Position numbers and translations under genes: made by a program. Below the pieces are notes generated by a model that worked only from the letters and a program-made list of their open reading frames with translations, was not told where the DNA came from and ran no database searches. This document shows, in pieces, positions 1-10,775 of a stretch of 64,000 nucleotides of DNA. The stretch is from Carex sylvatica (taxonomy: Eukaryota; Streptophyta; Magnoliopsida; Poales; Cyperaceae), in NCBI GenBank assembly GCA_964058845.1, contig CAXKVR010000076.1, positions 540,011 through 604,010 on the forward strand. Reading direction: 5' to 3'. The stretch's first letter is position 1. The number at the start of each line of letters is the position of its first letter.

Positions 1-2477
1 TGATTTTCTTTCTCCTCTAACTGAAGAGGTTGCGGACCGCAATTGGTTTCATTTCGGGCCGCAAAAATATCAATAGAGCTCGTTTTGTGAGTTTGTTCGC
101 ACTCCTGATCCATCCAATACTCAAATGAACCATACCTCAAGTTGTTCATGAGCTCTTGATCTATCAACCTGTCAAGAATATCAACACTAAAAACACTTTG
201 ATCGTTAGATGGATATCTCATAGATCTTTTGATATCGAATGTAAATTTTTCTTCACCAATGTTCATTGTTATAATTCCATCATGAACATAAATTACAGCT
301 TTTGCTGTATTGAGAAATGGTCTACCTAGCAAGAGTGGTGTATGAGTGTCCTCATCCATGTCAACCACAACAAAATCTATTGGTACAAAGAACTTTCCAA
401 TTTGAATTGGCAAGTCCTCTACCACTCCTAGAGGTAACTTAACCGATTGGTCTGCCAATTGAAGAGATATTCTATTTGGCTTAAGTTTTTCAACACCTAA
501 CCTATACACCGACTTTGGCATAAGACTTACGCTTGCTCCTAGATCACAAAGTGCACGTTTGAATTGGACATTTCCTATTGAACATGGTATGGAAAATTTA
601 CCCGGATCATCCAATTTTTTGGGCAATTCATTCATTACCATGGCACTACCGTTGGTGTCTAAGGATATCATTTGTACTTCTTCAAGCTTACGCCTATTTG
701 AAAGAATGTCCTTGAAAAATTTGGTGTAAACCGGCATTTGGGTCATTACCTCAGTCAATGGTAGGTTTACATGCAATTGTTTCAACAGTTCAAGGAATTT
801 GGCAAATTGTTTGTCGGTTTTCTCATTCTTAAGTCTACCAGGAAAAGGTGCGTATTTGTGAGGAGGAGTGTAGAGAGGTACTTGTGCACTTACTTTTGGC
901 GACTCATCTTGAGATGACTTTGCTTGGTTGGCATGGTTGCTTGGTGCAATTGGAGTAGTTTCCTTTGAGGCGGAATCCTCATGTGTGGAGATGTGCTCAT
1001 CATTGCCTCTTGTCTCTTCACCTTGCGGTTGCACGTAGTCACTCTTTGGCAAAGGTGGATTCTCATATTGCATACCGCTGCGAAGCATGTGCCTAACCGC
1101 CTTGACATCCTTGGGATTGTTCTCGGGTTTTGGCGGAAGGGTGCCCGGTTGGTGAGAGAATTGTGTAGCTTGTTGTGCAACTTGGTTTTCAAGCATTTTA
1201 TTTTGGGTTGCCAATATATCTACCTTTTTGGTCAATTCATCAAACTTTTGGTTTTGACTTGTCATGAAAGCCTCCATCATCAATTCAAGATTGGATTTCG
1301 GTTGTACATTAGAACCATACCCTTGGGTACCATAACCTTGATTTGGTCTATTATAGTTTGAGTTACCTTGGTTGTTTTGATTACCTTGGGTCGGTTGGTC
1401 ATTTTGTCTCCACGAAAAGTGTGGATGATTTCTCCACCCGGGGTTGTAAGTATTGGCATAAGGATTGTTATTTGGTTTGAAATTGCCTTGGTTAATTACA
1501 TTAACCTCTTCAATACTACCCTCATTACTTAGGCCACAATTAATTGCTAGATGATTGGTACCACCACAAATTGAACAAGAAAGAAAAGATGAATTGTTTA
1601 CCGAGTTTACGCTCATTTGATCAATTTTGCGATTCAAAGCGGCAATTTCTGCAGCCAAGTTCGGATTCGAATTCACCTCTTTCATCCCCCGCTGCATGAT
1701 CATCGGTGTCTCCCTAGGGTTGTGCCATTGGCTTTGGTTAAGAGCCATGTCATCAACCAACTTGTATCCATCAATAGCCCCTTTATTCATGAGACTCCCT
1801 CCAGCAGCTGCGTCTAACATACCCTTGTCCTGTGGCATGAGACTGTTGTAGAAGATTTGCAATAAATTCCATCCCTCGATCCCATGGTGGGGACAGCACC
1901 TCTGCAGTTCTTGAAATCTCTCCCACGCCTCGCTCATGGTTTCATCTCCTTTCTGTCGGAAATTGTGGATTTGATGGCGCAAGGAGTTTGTTTTGGACGG
2001 CGGAAAGAATTTGTTAAGAAAGGCATTTGCCACCTTAGGCCAAGTATTCATGTTCTCGGGCCGTTGTCCCCTTATCCAACCTTTAGCCTTATCTGCAAGA
2101 GAAAAGGTGAAGGCCATTACTTTAAGATCTTCGGGAGAAACAGTTTGTACCTTAATTGTGCTGCAGATTTCTTCAAAATTGGCTAAGTGTTGTGTGGCAT
2201 CTTCGTGAAGCAGACCATGGAACAGATTACGCTGCACCATGCTAACCCATGCAGGCGGAATTTGATATTCTTCAGCATTGATAGTAGGTGCCGTATAGCC
2301 AAGGTGGATTTCCTCAGCCCTAGGTGCTGTGAAGTCTCTCAAAGGGCGGTTGGCATCGGCTGCTTCATTGTTTTCTCTTTCAACAGCGGCTGCCCGTAAA
2401 CGTTGAAGTTCATTAGCCATCTGATTTCGTTCTCTCTGAAGGTTTTCAAAACGAATATCTTCATTTTCGGTCGACAT
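1..2477 (-). CDS. Ty3/gypsy (Athila/Tat-type) gag-protease ORF, open at left edge
   Basis: I read the minus frame from the ATG at 2477 to the window edge and found no stop in about 825 codons, so the gag-pol frame is intact as far as visible. A CCHC zinc knuckle (C-x2-C-x4-H-x4-C, starting CSICGG) lies at residues 301-314 (1536-1577). The retropepsin active site reads ALCDLGAS with the catalytic Asp at residue 645, followed about 65 residues later by LLLGRPFLNTA, the second conserved protease strand. DLGAS instead of DTGA is usual in Athila/Tat elements. Gag forms the particle and the protease matures the polyprotein; reverse transcriptase and integrase would lie beyond position 1. The primer site and LTR upstream (2716-6249) fix the orientation. 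An open frame this long suggests a young or still coding-competent element. Confidence 0.93.
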   Translation of the reverse strand, partial: MSTENEDIRFENLQRERNQMANELQRLRAAAVERENNEAADANRPLRDFTAPRAEEIHLGYTAPTINAEEYQIPPAWVSMVQRNLFHGLLHEDATQHLANFEEICSTIKVQTVSPEDLKVMAFTFSLADKAKGWIRGQRPENMNTWPKVANAFLNKFFPPSKTNSLRHQIHNFRQKGDETMSEAWERFQELQRCCPHHGIEGWNLLQIFYNSLMPQDKGMLDAAAGGSLMNKGAIDGYKLVDDMALNQSQWHNPRETPMIMQRGMKEVNSNPNLAAEIAALNRKIDQMSVNSVNNSSFLSCSICGGTNHLAINCGLSNEGSIEEVNVINQGNFKPNNNPYANTYNPGWRNHPHFSWRQNDQPTQGNQNNQGNSNYNRPNQGYGTQGYGSNVQPKSNLELMMEAFMTSQNQKFDELTKKVDILATQNKMLENQVAQQATQFSHQPGTLPPKPENNPKDVKAVRHMLRSGMQYENPPLPKSDYVQPQGEETRGNDEHISTHEDSASKETTPIAPSNHANQAKSSQDESPKVSAQVPLYTPPHKYAPFPGRLKNEKTDKQFAKFLELLKQLHVNLPLTEVMTQMPVYTKFFKDILSNRRKLEEVQMISLDTNGSAMVMNELPKKLDDPGKFSIPCSIGNVQFKRALCDLGASVSLMPKSVYRLGVEKLKPNRISLQLADQSVKLPLGVVEDLPIQIGKFFVPIDFVVVDMDEDTHTPLLLGRPFLNTAKAVIYVHDGIITMNIGEEKFTFDIKRSMRYPSNDQSVFSVDILDRLIDQELMNNLRYGSFEYWMDQECEQTHKTSSIDIFAARNETNCGPQPLQLEEKEN

Positions 2478-2715
2478 GTCTAACCGACGTGGGTTTAAGT
2501 GCAAGAAAGGTCCCCTTGTCGGGTGTTTGTTTCTTCTCTCGTAGAAAAGATGAGTTGATCTTTTCCTAGAAAACCACTCAACCAAATCTGTGGCGTTCGG
2601 GGTTGGAGGTTCCTCTGCCAGATTTCAACCTGAAAAATGAGAGAGAAATAAAGCAAAAGAAAATTAAAAACAATTACTAACTAAATTACTTAGGTTTGAA
2701 ATAATATTCACCGTT

Positions 2716-2734
2716 ATCCCCGGCAACGGCGCCA
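2716..2734 (-). promoter_or_regulatory. Primer binding site, tRNA-Asp
   Basis: The plus strand reads ATCCCCGGCAACGGCGCCA, which equals the 3' end of plant tRNA-Asp(GTC) with its CCA. The minus strand is therefore the complementary primer site, placed just inside the LTR and about 240 bases upstream of the gag ATG, as in Athila/Tat elements. Confidence 0.9.
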
Positions 2735-3534
2735 AAAACTTGATGTGAAAATTCTATTCTCTTATGCAAGTAATAAATCCTAATTTATACTAAATTCGGT
2801 TGCAAGTGTACAACCTATGTTGGGGTTTTGACAGTTCAAACCCATTGATTTGATTAAGTGCGGAAAGAACGTAAAACAAAATTTTTACTTCTAATCTTAA
2901 TCCAAGGATTAAACGGGATATGTCAGGAAACATTCCAAGGGGTCCACCTTCCGTATTCCTTTGACATCAGAACCCTATTTAATCCTTTTACAGATCTACT
3001 CCATAATTGATTTCTAAAACATTAATCTACTTACCAGTTAAATAGATTAATATAACTTGTATATACCTTGTTTCCAAATTCTGATTGGAAAGCAGACCGA
3101 GCGAGAAGAGCTACACCAGGGAATGACTCGTCTCGGAGTATCACACGTGTGATACCTCTATTGGTTATCCACCAGGACTAACCAGAGAGCGGTTTATTTC
3201 TTATTGCCAGAAATACCGTAAACCGCGGTTTTCTGCAAAAACACTATTCACCGAGAAAAGGACGAAATAACACTATTCACGAATTTGCAGTTATTCAGAT
3301 TCACTAATGAGCAAAAACTGAAATACCGCAAAATTCGAGAAAACACTATTCACCAATCCCATAAATATACTTCTCAACAACCCGCAAGATTATACGTCAA
3401 CTACGTATAACTTTCTTTTTCCAACCGAAACACTATTTGGGAGAGAAACCGAGAAAGAGAGAAAATAGAAACTCGAATCGATCTGACAATCTGATACGAT
3501 GTGAATTAGCAAGCTTTTCTCTTACCCTCACCCC

Positions 3535-3544
3535 TCTATTTATA
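3535..3544 (-). promoter_or_regulatory. TATA box of the nested LTR
   Basis: The minus strand reads CTATAAATAG followed by AGGGGTGAGGG, a canonical plant TATA box. It would divide the LTR into roughly 1.36 kb of U3 and 0.7 kb of R-U5. Confidence 0.6.
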
Positions 3545-3571
3545 GGCATTTGAGGAGGTTTGGAAATTACG

Positions 3572-3661
3572 AAAATGCCATTTACCAAAATGCCATTTAT
3601 GGAAATGCCATTTATGGAAATGCCATTTACCAAAATGCCATTTACGGAAATGCCATTGAAT
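3572..3661. repeat. Six tandem copies of a 15 bp unit
   Basis: Units vary around RAAATGCCATTTAYS. They lie just upstream of the LTR TATA box on the minus strand, where enhancer repeats of LTR promoters are often found. The array also creates a spurious repetitive reading frame. Confidence 0.85.
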
Positions 3662-5237
3662 GGATAAGGATGATGACATGTCATGTGTAAAAAGACCAAA
3701 ATGCCCTTGTGGATAATGTTGATGACATGTATGGATAATGATGAATTTAAAAGACAAAATATCCATATGTCATATATATAATTGTTCTGAACAATTATAT
3801 TTCTTGCGGTTGTTGTTTCGGTAATTTTTATACAACGTGTCGTGCACGTTTATAAATTAACCGTTGTTTTTGCTTGTCATCTTATATGACATTTATAATT
3901 TAATTATAACACGTATAATTAATTATAACCATCTTAATATTAATTATAATCAATTTATAATTAATCAATAAGATTCTCCAATTAGCTCCTATACGGTGTG
4001 ACCCAATAGGATCTGTGTTATGTTGGTAAATAGAATTAAAACTGTTTTAACTTCTATAATCATGAGAGGCATCTGGCATAACGCGTCATGACCATCCAAT
4101 TACACAGATGATGCTGTACTGTACAATATCACGATCCAGTAAACTATCTTACTTGTGTCAGTTCTTTCGTCTCATAGCTATCAGATCAGTTTCAAGGTAG
4201 GTGTGTGTCATCCTTGCAAACTTAATCTTTTCTTGATCTTGAGCAGAATATCAAATATAATTACTCTTGTAATTATACCGCTAGCAGATAATCTTACTCT
4301 ATCAAGGGGCCCAGTGATGCTATAGCTCGTATAGAGATACGAGGGACAATAGTACTTTTGGTAAACCATCACTACCTCAGCTAAGTTATGTGTACCGAAA
4401 AGCTACCGTTATAACTGCATTTTACCGACAGCGTTAGATAACAATCACACATACACATTTCTTAGTAGGAAAGATGAATACCTCATACTTTAGAACTTAA
4501 CACTGAATGAAAACATTAATGACACATACACAATTCCATTTAATGTTTCATTCGGGGTCTGTCAAATACCATGTTCCTAGAACATGTATCTATGTGATTA
4601 AAATGACATCTCTTGTCAGTGGTCTGTAAAACTTGACCATCTTTTAATCCACATACTAACCTTGTAACGGTTAATTAGTGTTCCTGCTAATTACCTCGGT
4701 TAGTGACTTTTAAGAATATATATCATCTATATTATGAAGTTTCACAATTCCAGTTATTGACTCTAGTCAGATAAAGGAATGATTCATAAATGTAATAATA
4801 TTCAAGGCAACAAAATGACAGTTTATTTAATCACTCAATTCATGAACAAAGCTTTATGATAATTTATCGTATTATTGACTTCTAGATTATTACAAACTAA
4901 CAACCTAGTCAAGTAGTACTTAGGGATCGTCTCCACAGGGACAAGTCGGAATATCAATTCTAACCTAACGATTTAATTTAGTAAAAGCGCAGTAAAAAGG
5001 GTTTTGTTTGTTTGTTGAGGTTTGTTTGGTGGTGATTAAACTGAATTAAACTAAAGTCTTAAAGCGAGATTTGATTTTAAACAAGTAAGAGAAATTAGGG
5101 TTTCTTAGGGTTCCTATCCACTAATGTCATGATTAATTGGTTCGTTAAATTTGTTCTTATAGTTATGAAGGCACAGTTAGATGTTATAGGTACAAAGTGA
5201 TATCTCTATATTAATACCATCTTCAAATTAGAATAAA

Positions 5238-5398
5238 CGTCACCTCTCGGTACTTGGCTACACTAATCTAAAGTCATTAAGTTCTTTACTGTCTCAATTT
5301 ATCTAGAAAGCTATTCGTCACCTCTCGGTACTTGGCACAATTTTCTAAACTATTGGGTGAAGCCCGTATAAGACACGCGTCACCTCTCGGTACTTAGC
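5238..5398. repeat. Three spaced copies of a 21 bp motif in the Athila LTR
   Basis: The motif beginning CGTCACCTCTCGGTACTTGG occurs at 5238-5258, 5316-5336 and 5378-5398; the third copy has one change. The spacing is 78 and 62 bases. The motifs lie about 400-550 bases downstream of the TATA box on the minus strand, so in the transcribed leader. Confidence 0.85.
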
Positions 5399-5792
5399 CT
5401 ATCAAATACCCTATTCTTTATGGTCGAGACTTAATATTCAATTTCTCAATTGCAAATACTAAATCCTAAGATTTCATGTGATTTCGATTAAGTCTTCACA
5501 ATCATTTAAAATAGAGAATAGATCATAATAAAGAACTAGAAGATATGAGATAAAACCAACAAATCATAACAAAGGTTTCAATTACAGCCCTAATTAACCC
5601 TAGAAAAGATTTTAGCCAGTCATGGCTAAAACACAAATGAAATTAAAAGAGTTCAAAGAGTTTCGAAGAAAAAAATAATAATAAAACCGGTTGATCAATA
5701 ATGTTCTTTTCCCCCTTCTTTCTCTCCTTTTTCTCCTCTCTTTTCTCTCTTCTTTTCGGTCTAAAAACTGTCTAATTTTTGTCCCCTAACCG

Positions 5793-5800
5793 TTATATAT
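5793..5800 (-). promoter_or_regulatory. TATA-like box of the Athila LTR
   Basis: The minus strand reads GATATATAACGG, placed between the palindrome array and the transcribed part of the LTR. This is the best promoter candidate in the LTR. Confidence 0.45.
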
Positions 5801-5863
5801 CTAATCCCCCGCAAAATCTAAATAAATAACTAAAAATAGCAAATTCGGGCTCTGAACCGACTT

Positions 5864-6029
5864 ATTGCGGGCCGCAATGAATGGAGGCAGTTATACTTGT
5901 CGCGCAGAAACTGTAGAAGTCATTACGGGCCGCAATGAATATGGTTACGGGCCGCAATGAATGCGCAGGAATAAAAGGCTCTGCCTTGTTTTGTTGCGGG
6001 CCGCAATAGGAATCATTTCGGGCCGCAAT
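5864..6029. repeat. Array of five GC-rich palindromes upstream of the LTR TATA box
   Basis: Five copies of TTGCGGGCCGCAA or close variants lie at 5864-5878, 5922-5936, 5944-5958, 5993-6007 and 6015-6029, in AT-rich surroundings. Each is an odd-length palindrome around a central G. They sit in U3 just upstream of the TATA-like box. Confidence 0.85.
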
Positions 6030-6389
6030 AACATTGACAGTTGCTCCAATCTTTTCGTGCTGACTTGCTACAAATCACCCGTTTTGCTCCGTTAAGTTCC
6101 AAATACTTGATTACCTGTAAAATAAAAATAGCTAGGGCAGTAACTTGAACTTTCGGACATTTTTACCTAATTAAACCTAATTTAATCAAAATTTGGCTTA
6201 ATTTGCATAACTAACCCTAGGTTTCAATAAACACAATTTCGGCTTATCAGCGAAGTACCGTAGTCCAACTCTATATAATATAACTATATTAGCACATAAT
6301 TCATAATTAAAATGATTTATCGTTCAATTAGCCGTTTGAAGTTTATTAAATAAATTAAGTTATTTTAATAAATTTAAGTTGATACTAAT

Positions 6390-7178
6390 CAAGGTTCTAA
6401 ATAGCGTTTATCGCGTCATAGCGGAAAGCGTAAAAAAAAAGCTATAGCGAAAACTATGCTACATAGCATTTTTTTTTTAATATAAAAATTATATCATATA
6501 TTTGTACTAAATATTAACATTATCTAAGTCTCATAGAACAATAAATAACATCAAATTGATTAAAAAATTATAATATTCTTGTTGAACCAATACAAAGTCC
6601 AAATTGCGACTCAAAATATCCATAGTAATACTAATATCATAAACTATCGATCTTTTTCTATTCAAAATATATTCAACATCATGACATAATCTATATTTTT
6701 TATATTTAAATTTCAAAATAACCTAGACATCATGGCATAATTAACTATCTTAATCTATTCAAAATATTCAAACTACCATATAGTAAGTATCATTTTGTTA
6801 GTTCAAAAAATATCTTAATATATTCAATCTGAGTCTTTATTTAAAACCCATATAAATTGAAAAAAAAAAAAAAACAACTCATGTTGTATAGCGCGCTGTA
6901 ACTTCGTTATTTGATTTCGTTTGATAAACCTCTCATTTAATAATTAATAATTTAATATAAAACTTAGTATGTCAATTGTAAAAAAAGAGAGGTTAAAATC
7001 TAATCTAAGTCCAAATAAAGCCCACATAAATTGGAAAAAAAAAACTCATGTTGCATAGCGCGCACTATTGAGCTACATGCTATGCACTATAAGCGTTTGT
7101 AGCTCAAATAACACGTTTTGATACTATAATTTAGCGTTTAGGATCCAAAAACACTATAGCGCGCTACTTAGAACACTG
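6390..7178. mobile_element. hAT-like MITE, copy 1 (789 bp)
   Basis: Ends are CAAGGTTCTAAATAGCG and, inverted, CAGTGTTCTAAGTAGCG. The 8 bp flanks ATACTAAT and ACACTAAC differ only by two T/C transitions, as expected for a decayed hAT target duplication. The interior is non-coding and rich in TATAGCG motifs. A segment at about 6840-6900 is repeated at about 7014-7075. It is related to the element at 31230-31777. Confidence 0.78.
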
Positions 7179-7433
7179 ACACTAACATCATTCTTAAAAT
7201 AAAAAATAGGAGAGTGGGTAGTTGACCGACCTTTCTGGGAAATTACTATAGCATTTCGTTTCTGGATTAATAAAGAGGAGATACTATACTACTTCGTGCA
7301 ACGGTCCCTCACCTGCATCGATCTTTCCTCTGCACTTCCGTTTGGAGATTCGTTAATTTAGACTTTGTTGATTGCTTGTTTGTACAATTACCATGCACAA
7401 CAAGTTTCTCCCGTAAGCCATGAAACAACAGTG

Positions 7434-7608
7434 AGAGGCGGAATTAGACTTTTCTCATTATAGGTTTAATTGTGAATGGTTGTATAAAATTCTCATGCTA
7501 CAATAAAGATTAATTTTACAATATTAATAATATTTTACTTTATAAATCATGTATAAGTACAAAATAACTGAAAAAATAAATAAAATGTCAATTAATCCAC
7601 TGCTCTGC
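7434..7608. mobile_element. Relic of a CAGGGRCGGA-type hAT MITE
   Basis: The first 100 bases (AGGCGGAATTAGAC...TGTGAATGG...ATAAAATTCTCATGCT) align by eye with the left half of the MITE at 60434-60639. Ends are worn and no target duplication is clear. Confidence 0.4.
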
Positions 7609-7978
7609 ACAGTATTATGCATAGCGCATATTGATATATACTATGAATTTATATCTTTATTTTTAAAAATTAAATAGTCAAATCAAACTGTCCAATAATA
7701 TAAATATGAAAATATATTTAGAAGCCAAATTTTATATTTTTAATAATTTATTCACTATAAATATAGATAGATAAAAAGTCACTGCTTTCGAACAGTCCAC
7801 ATTATTTAGACCAAGTGATTTTTTACTGATCTAAAAAAATAGTAAAAAAATTATAAAATATTACATTCAAGTACATTTTCATATTGAACATTTCAGATTG
7901 ATCATTTGAACTTCAAAAATGATGATATGAATCCATAGTATGAATCGATGTGCACTATATGTAGCACCATAGCCTCAG
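7600..7978. mobile_element. Degenerate foldback MITE (shared-core family)
   Basis: It carries the AGTATTATGCATAGC left end and ACCATAGCCTCA right end of the element at 37943-38399, plus the inner arm with AGCCAAATTTTATATTTTT and AAAAAAATAGTAAAAAAATT. It is one of at least six elements in the window sharing this inner hairpin. Confidence 0.6.
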
Positions 7979-8226
7979 TGCAAAAATACATTGATTAATG
8001 AAGAAAAAGAGTCACATTAACAAATTTTCATCAAACAGTCAGTTTAAATCTCAAATTCTCAATCAGAGATAAAGAATGCAGATTTTTTTTAAAGATTTTT
8101 AACTACAAAAGAAAAGAAAAACTAACCTGAACAGTAATGTCCCTGTTACAAGATGCATGAAACTAAGTCAACAGAATAAGAAGCTGCTTACAAATTAATT
8201 ACAACCTATTCCCCATAAAGAACTAT

Positions 8227-10094
8227 CTACCCACATATCTTGTCAAGGTACTGATCAATGACCTCCGAAACCGTTTCCAAGAAGAGTGCTTCGCTGCTTT
8301 CCGGCAAAACCACATTCTTTGCCTCTTTGATAATTTCTTCAATTTTGGATTCCCTTTTCACTGTAGGTCTACACATTAAATTCCCTATGTCATATGCGGT
8401 TAGGCCCCTCTCAGCACCTTTCTTCAAGAGCATGGTGCTGATGCGGAAAACCCTAGCACACTCAACAGAGAGGGACCCGTAAGACTTCAGCAGCTTTATA
8501 TCTTGTTCGGCATCTAATGATTCTATGTACTTTAGGGTTTCGGTGCTGAATGCCTGCCGTGATTGGGGCCAATACAGCCACTCAAATGTGCAATCTTCGA
8601 ACTGCAGTATAAACATCAGTTAGTTGCGTGAATTTAAAACAATTTCCTTTTATTTGCATGGAGTAAAATTGTAGGTGCTAGAACATCCCTTTGGAGGTTT
8701 TCAATGATAAGTTTGGTTTCTAACGGTATTAACATAGTACCATGCTGAAATTATGTCCTAGATTATCCTTGACACGGACCGAAACTGTTAATTCCACGGA
8801 AAAAAAAAATCCAGTTAGATGTACTTACACTTTCAGGCAAGCAGTAGCCATGGTCAATCGGAACTAACCCGAAACCTGCTTCGTCTCCTTCTTTCCTAAC
8901 CAACAAAATATTACCCGAATGGCGATCTGCATTAGCGAGTCTCATATCCAAAACAGCTATCTTATGCACTTCCTCTACAGGAAACAAACCAGGCCCAATA
9001 TCCTCACAACTTCCCGAGTTCTTCACAAACATTTGCAAAGACCCAATTTTTGACTTGCCACCGCTACTAAACCCCACATTGGCACATTGTACAAGAGTCG
9101 TGGGTGGCACCCCAGCAAACCCTAGCCCTAATTGGTCTCCAAAAGGGTGATCAAGTAAATAAGCCGCCACCTCTCTTAAAGCACCTTCACCTACACGTGT
9201 ACCTTTCTTTAACCCCTCTCCGTCTTTGGATAAGGGAAGGCCTCGTGGATTGTTCTTCGCCATTGGTTCTTCATCCATCGGCTTAAAGATCGCAACATAC
9301 TCATGACCTGAACTGTCTTTCATAAAATAAGCACCACCTGTTCCTTCAGCCGACAAAACGGGTTCATTTCCATTTTCCAACCCATTATATGTAGCCTGAA
9401 TCATGTCAGTAATTAGAGGTGATTTGATGTTTGGATCTACCAACATAGGTTCAACCAAAGCAGGTTCAGATTCAACCTGTTCTGGTACCACAGCTGAGAG
9501 TTCAAAATCCCTCTCAACAGGCTTGGTGGATACCTTCACAGATTTACGTACCAATAGATGCATAACAGGCTCGGTTTTTGGGCAAACGTCAGTCACCAAT
9601 TTGTCATCATCCAATTCTTCTCCATCAATGACAAGTCTATGATTTTCCACATCATTCAAACCCTCAAATTGACTCAATATTTGGTGCTTTATGTAACGAA
9701 TACTTCGATTTCTCTCCACTTGACATTTGAACTCCCTCCCAGAAAATGTCTTCACCGTAATTGCACGCAACTCAGAAACACGGATTACAAGATGCAGAAA
9801 GTCACCATCTGACACACCATACTCACTGACGAGACAGTTTTTACGTGCCAATTCACGGCCATCAAAGATTAATTTCTGGTTTTTCACAAAGAGGCCATTG
9901 TATTTCTGGATGCGGAGCTTAATAGATGCAATTGAATCAGATTCAAGGATCCGCAGAGGGATAATGGGTACACCACGTACAGTGAGGAAAATCAAGATGG
10001 ATTCGGGACAGTTTGACCCATAACAACCAGATCCAATGGTGGATCTGCTTGGGTCCATTGGCACGGGACTCAGTGTTAAACCTGAAGATGACAT
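8227..10094 (-). CDS. PI4KG: Phosphatidylinositol 4-kinase gamma with two ubiquitin-like domains
   Basis: Two coding exons: 10094-8829 (422 codons) and 8601-8227 (124 codons plus TGA), joined in phase 0 by a GTAAGT...CTGCAG intron; the protein is 546 aa, close to the roughly 560 aa of Arabidopsis PI4K-gamma-4. Two ubiquitin-like domains occupy about residues 33-107 and 109-184. The kinase part has the Gly-rich GTGGAYFM (about 251-258), FKPMDEEP with the ATP-site Lys, the catalytic ANADRHSGN stretch (about 386-394) and the PIDHGYCLPE activation segment at the exon junction, followed by the family block FEDCTFEWLYWPQ. Members of this type have been reported to act as protein kinases on ubiquitin-pathway partners rather than as lipid kinases. 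The start at MSSSGLTLSPVP matches the family; an in-frame ATG at 10127 would add 11 residues. Confidence 0.95.
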
Positions 10095-10255
10095 TTTTAG
10101 GTTTTGAAATGGGAAGCAATTTCTCAAAGATTTTCCTTTTCTTTGGGAAAGCCCCAGGAAAAGGGGAAACTAAAATTTGAAGCTTTTCTACTAAATTGCT
10201 GAAGCCATCTTGAAGAAAATGTGATTCTCCTTCAAATTAATAGGAGAACCAAGAC

Positions 10256-10621
10256 CTGAAAATAGAAAATCTTTTAAGTTAATATTTAGTTTTTGCTATC
10301 TAAAGATCAAAGGCACAAAGCAATTGTCGCTGCAACATTAAATATCAGTCAATTAGGCAAGACAAGAGAATATCTTTTTTTCAAAAATGGCGCAATTAAT
10401 AGATATATGATCAGAAATCAATCGAAGCAAGAATTTCAGTAAAGAAATTAGTAGATGAATAATAAAAAATCCATAACCCCAGTAATACTTCTTCAAATAT
10501 TCTTAATCGAAATTTCCATCTAAAATTAAACGTAAGCTTCAAGAAAACCAGTTGCCTAAATTTGATTGCTTACCTAGCATTGAACAATTAAGGAAAAAAA
10601 ACAAAAACAAAAGGATCTCAC
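10256..10621 (-). other. Probable 5' UTR intron of the PI4K-gamma gene
   Basis: The minus strand has a donor TTGAAG|GTGAGATCC at 10621 and an acceptor TATTTTCAG|GTCTTGG ending at 10256, enclosing AT-rich sequence. A leader intron is common in this family. This is inferred from splice consensus only. Confidence 0.55.
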
Positions 10622-10766
10622 CTTCAAGAGGTAACCTCGGAAAATAGACAAAGCTGGAATGAGGGATTAGAATTCTTCTTCGATCGAATTGCTCATTTGC
10701 TTCTTCTGTTTACAAGTCTAGAACTTTCTACCTTTTCGGAAGGGGATTAATGGACTAGATCTGTTA

Positions 10767-10775
10767 ATTTTATAA
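10767..10775 (-). promoter_or_regulatory. TATA-like box of the PI4K-gamma gene
   Basis: The minus strand reads CTTATAAAA about 150 bases upstream of the proposed leader intron. Confidence 0.4.

Larger units (their letters stand above)
2818..4902 (-). mobile_element. Nested solo LTR, 2085 bp
   Basis: The sequence TGTTGGGG...CTAACA has TGTT/AACA inverted ends and is flanked by the perfect 5 bp duplication ACCTA (2813-2817 and 4903-4907). The outer LTR reads continuously across the join. No primer site, polypurine tract or coding sequence is seen, so a solo LTR left by recombination is the simplest reading; a non-autonomous element is the alternative. A TATA box on the minus strand (3535-3544) sets the orientation. 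The superfamily is not certain; the ends fit Ty1/copia. Confidence 0.82.
2741..6249 (-). mobile_element. 5' LTR of the Athila/Tat element, split by a nested LTR
   Basis: Read on the minus strand the LTR starts TGATAAGCC and ends ACATCA, giving TGAT/ATCA inverted ends directly beside the tRNA-Asp primer site. After subtracting the nested insertion (2818-4902 plus 5 bases of target duplication) it is about 1.42 kb, a normal Athila size. It holds a TATA-like box (5793-5800), three copies of a 21 bp motif (5238-5398) and an array of GC-rich palindromes (5864-6029). The 3' LTR lies outside the window, so LTR age cannot be estimated here. Confidence 0.85.

Noticed and set aside
3433..3766. Repetitive NGISVNGIL-type frames
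   Set aside because: Created by the 15 bp tandem repeat in an LTR.
2818..4902. Complete small retroelement (TRIM)
   Set aside because: No terminal direct repeats, primer site or polypurine tract inside the 2085 bases; a solo LTR fits better.
5864..6029. CRISPR-like spaced repeats
   Set aside because: Repeats are short palindromes with irregular spacing inside a plant LTR; CRISPR arrays do not occur in plant nuclear genomes.
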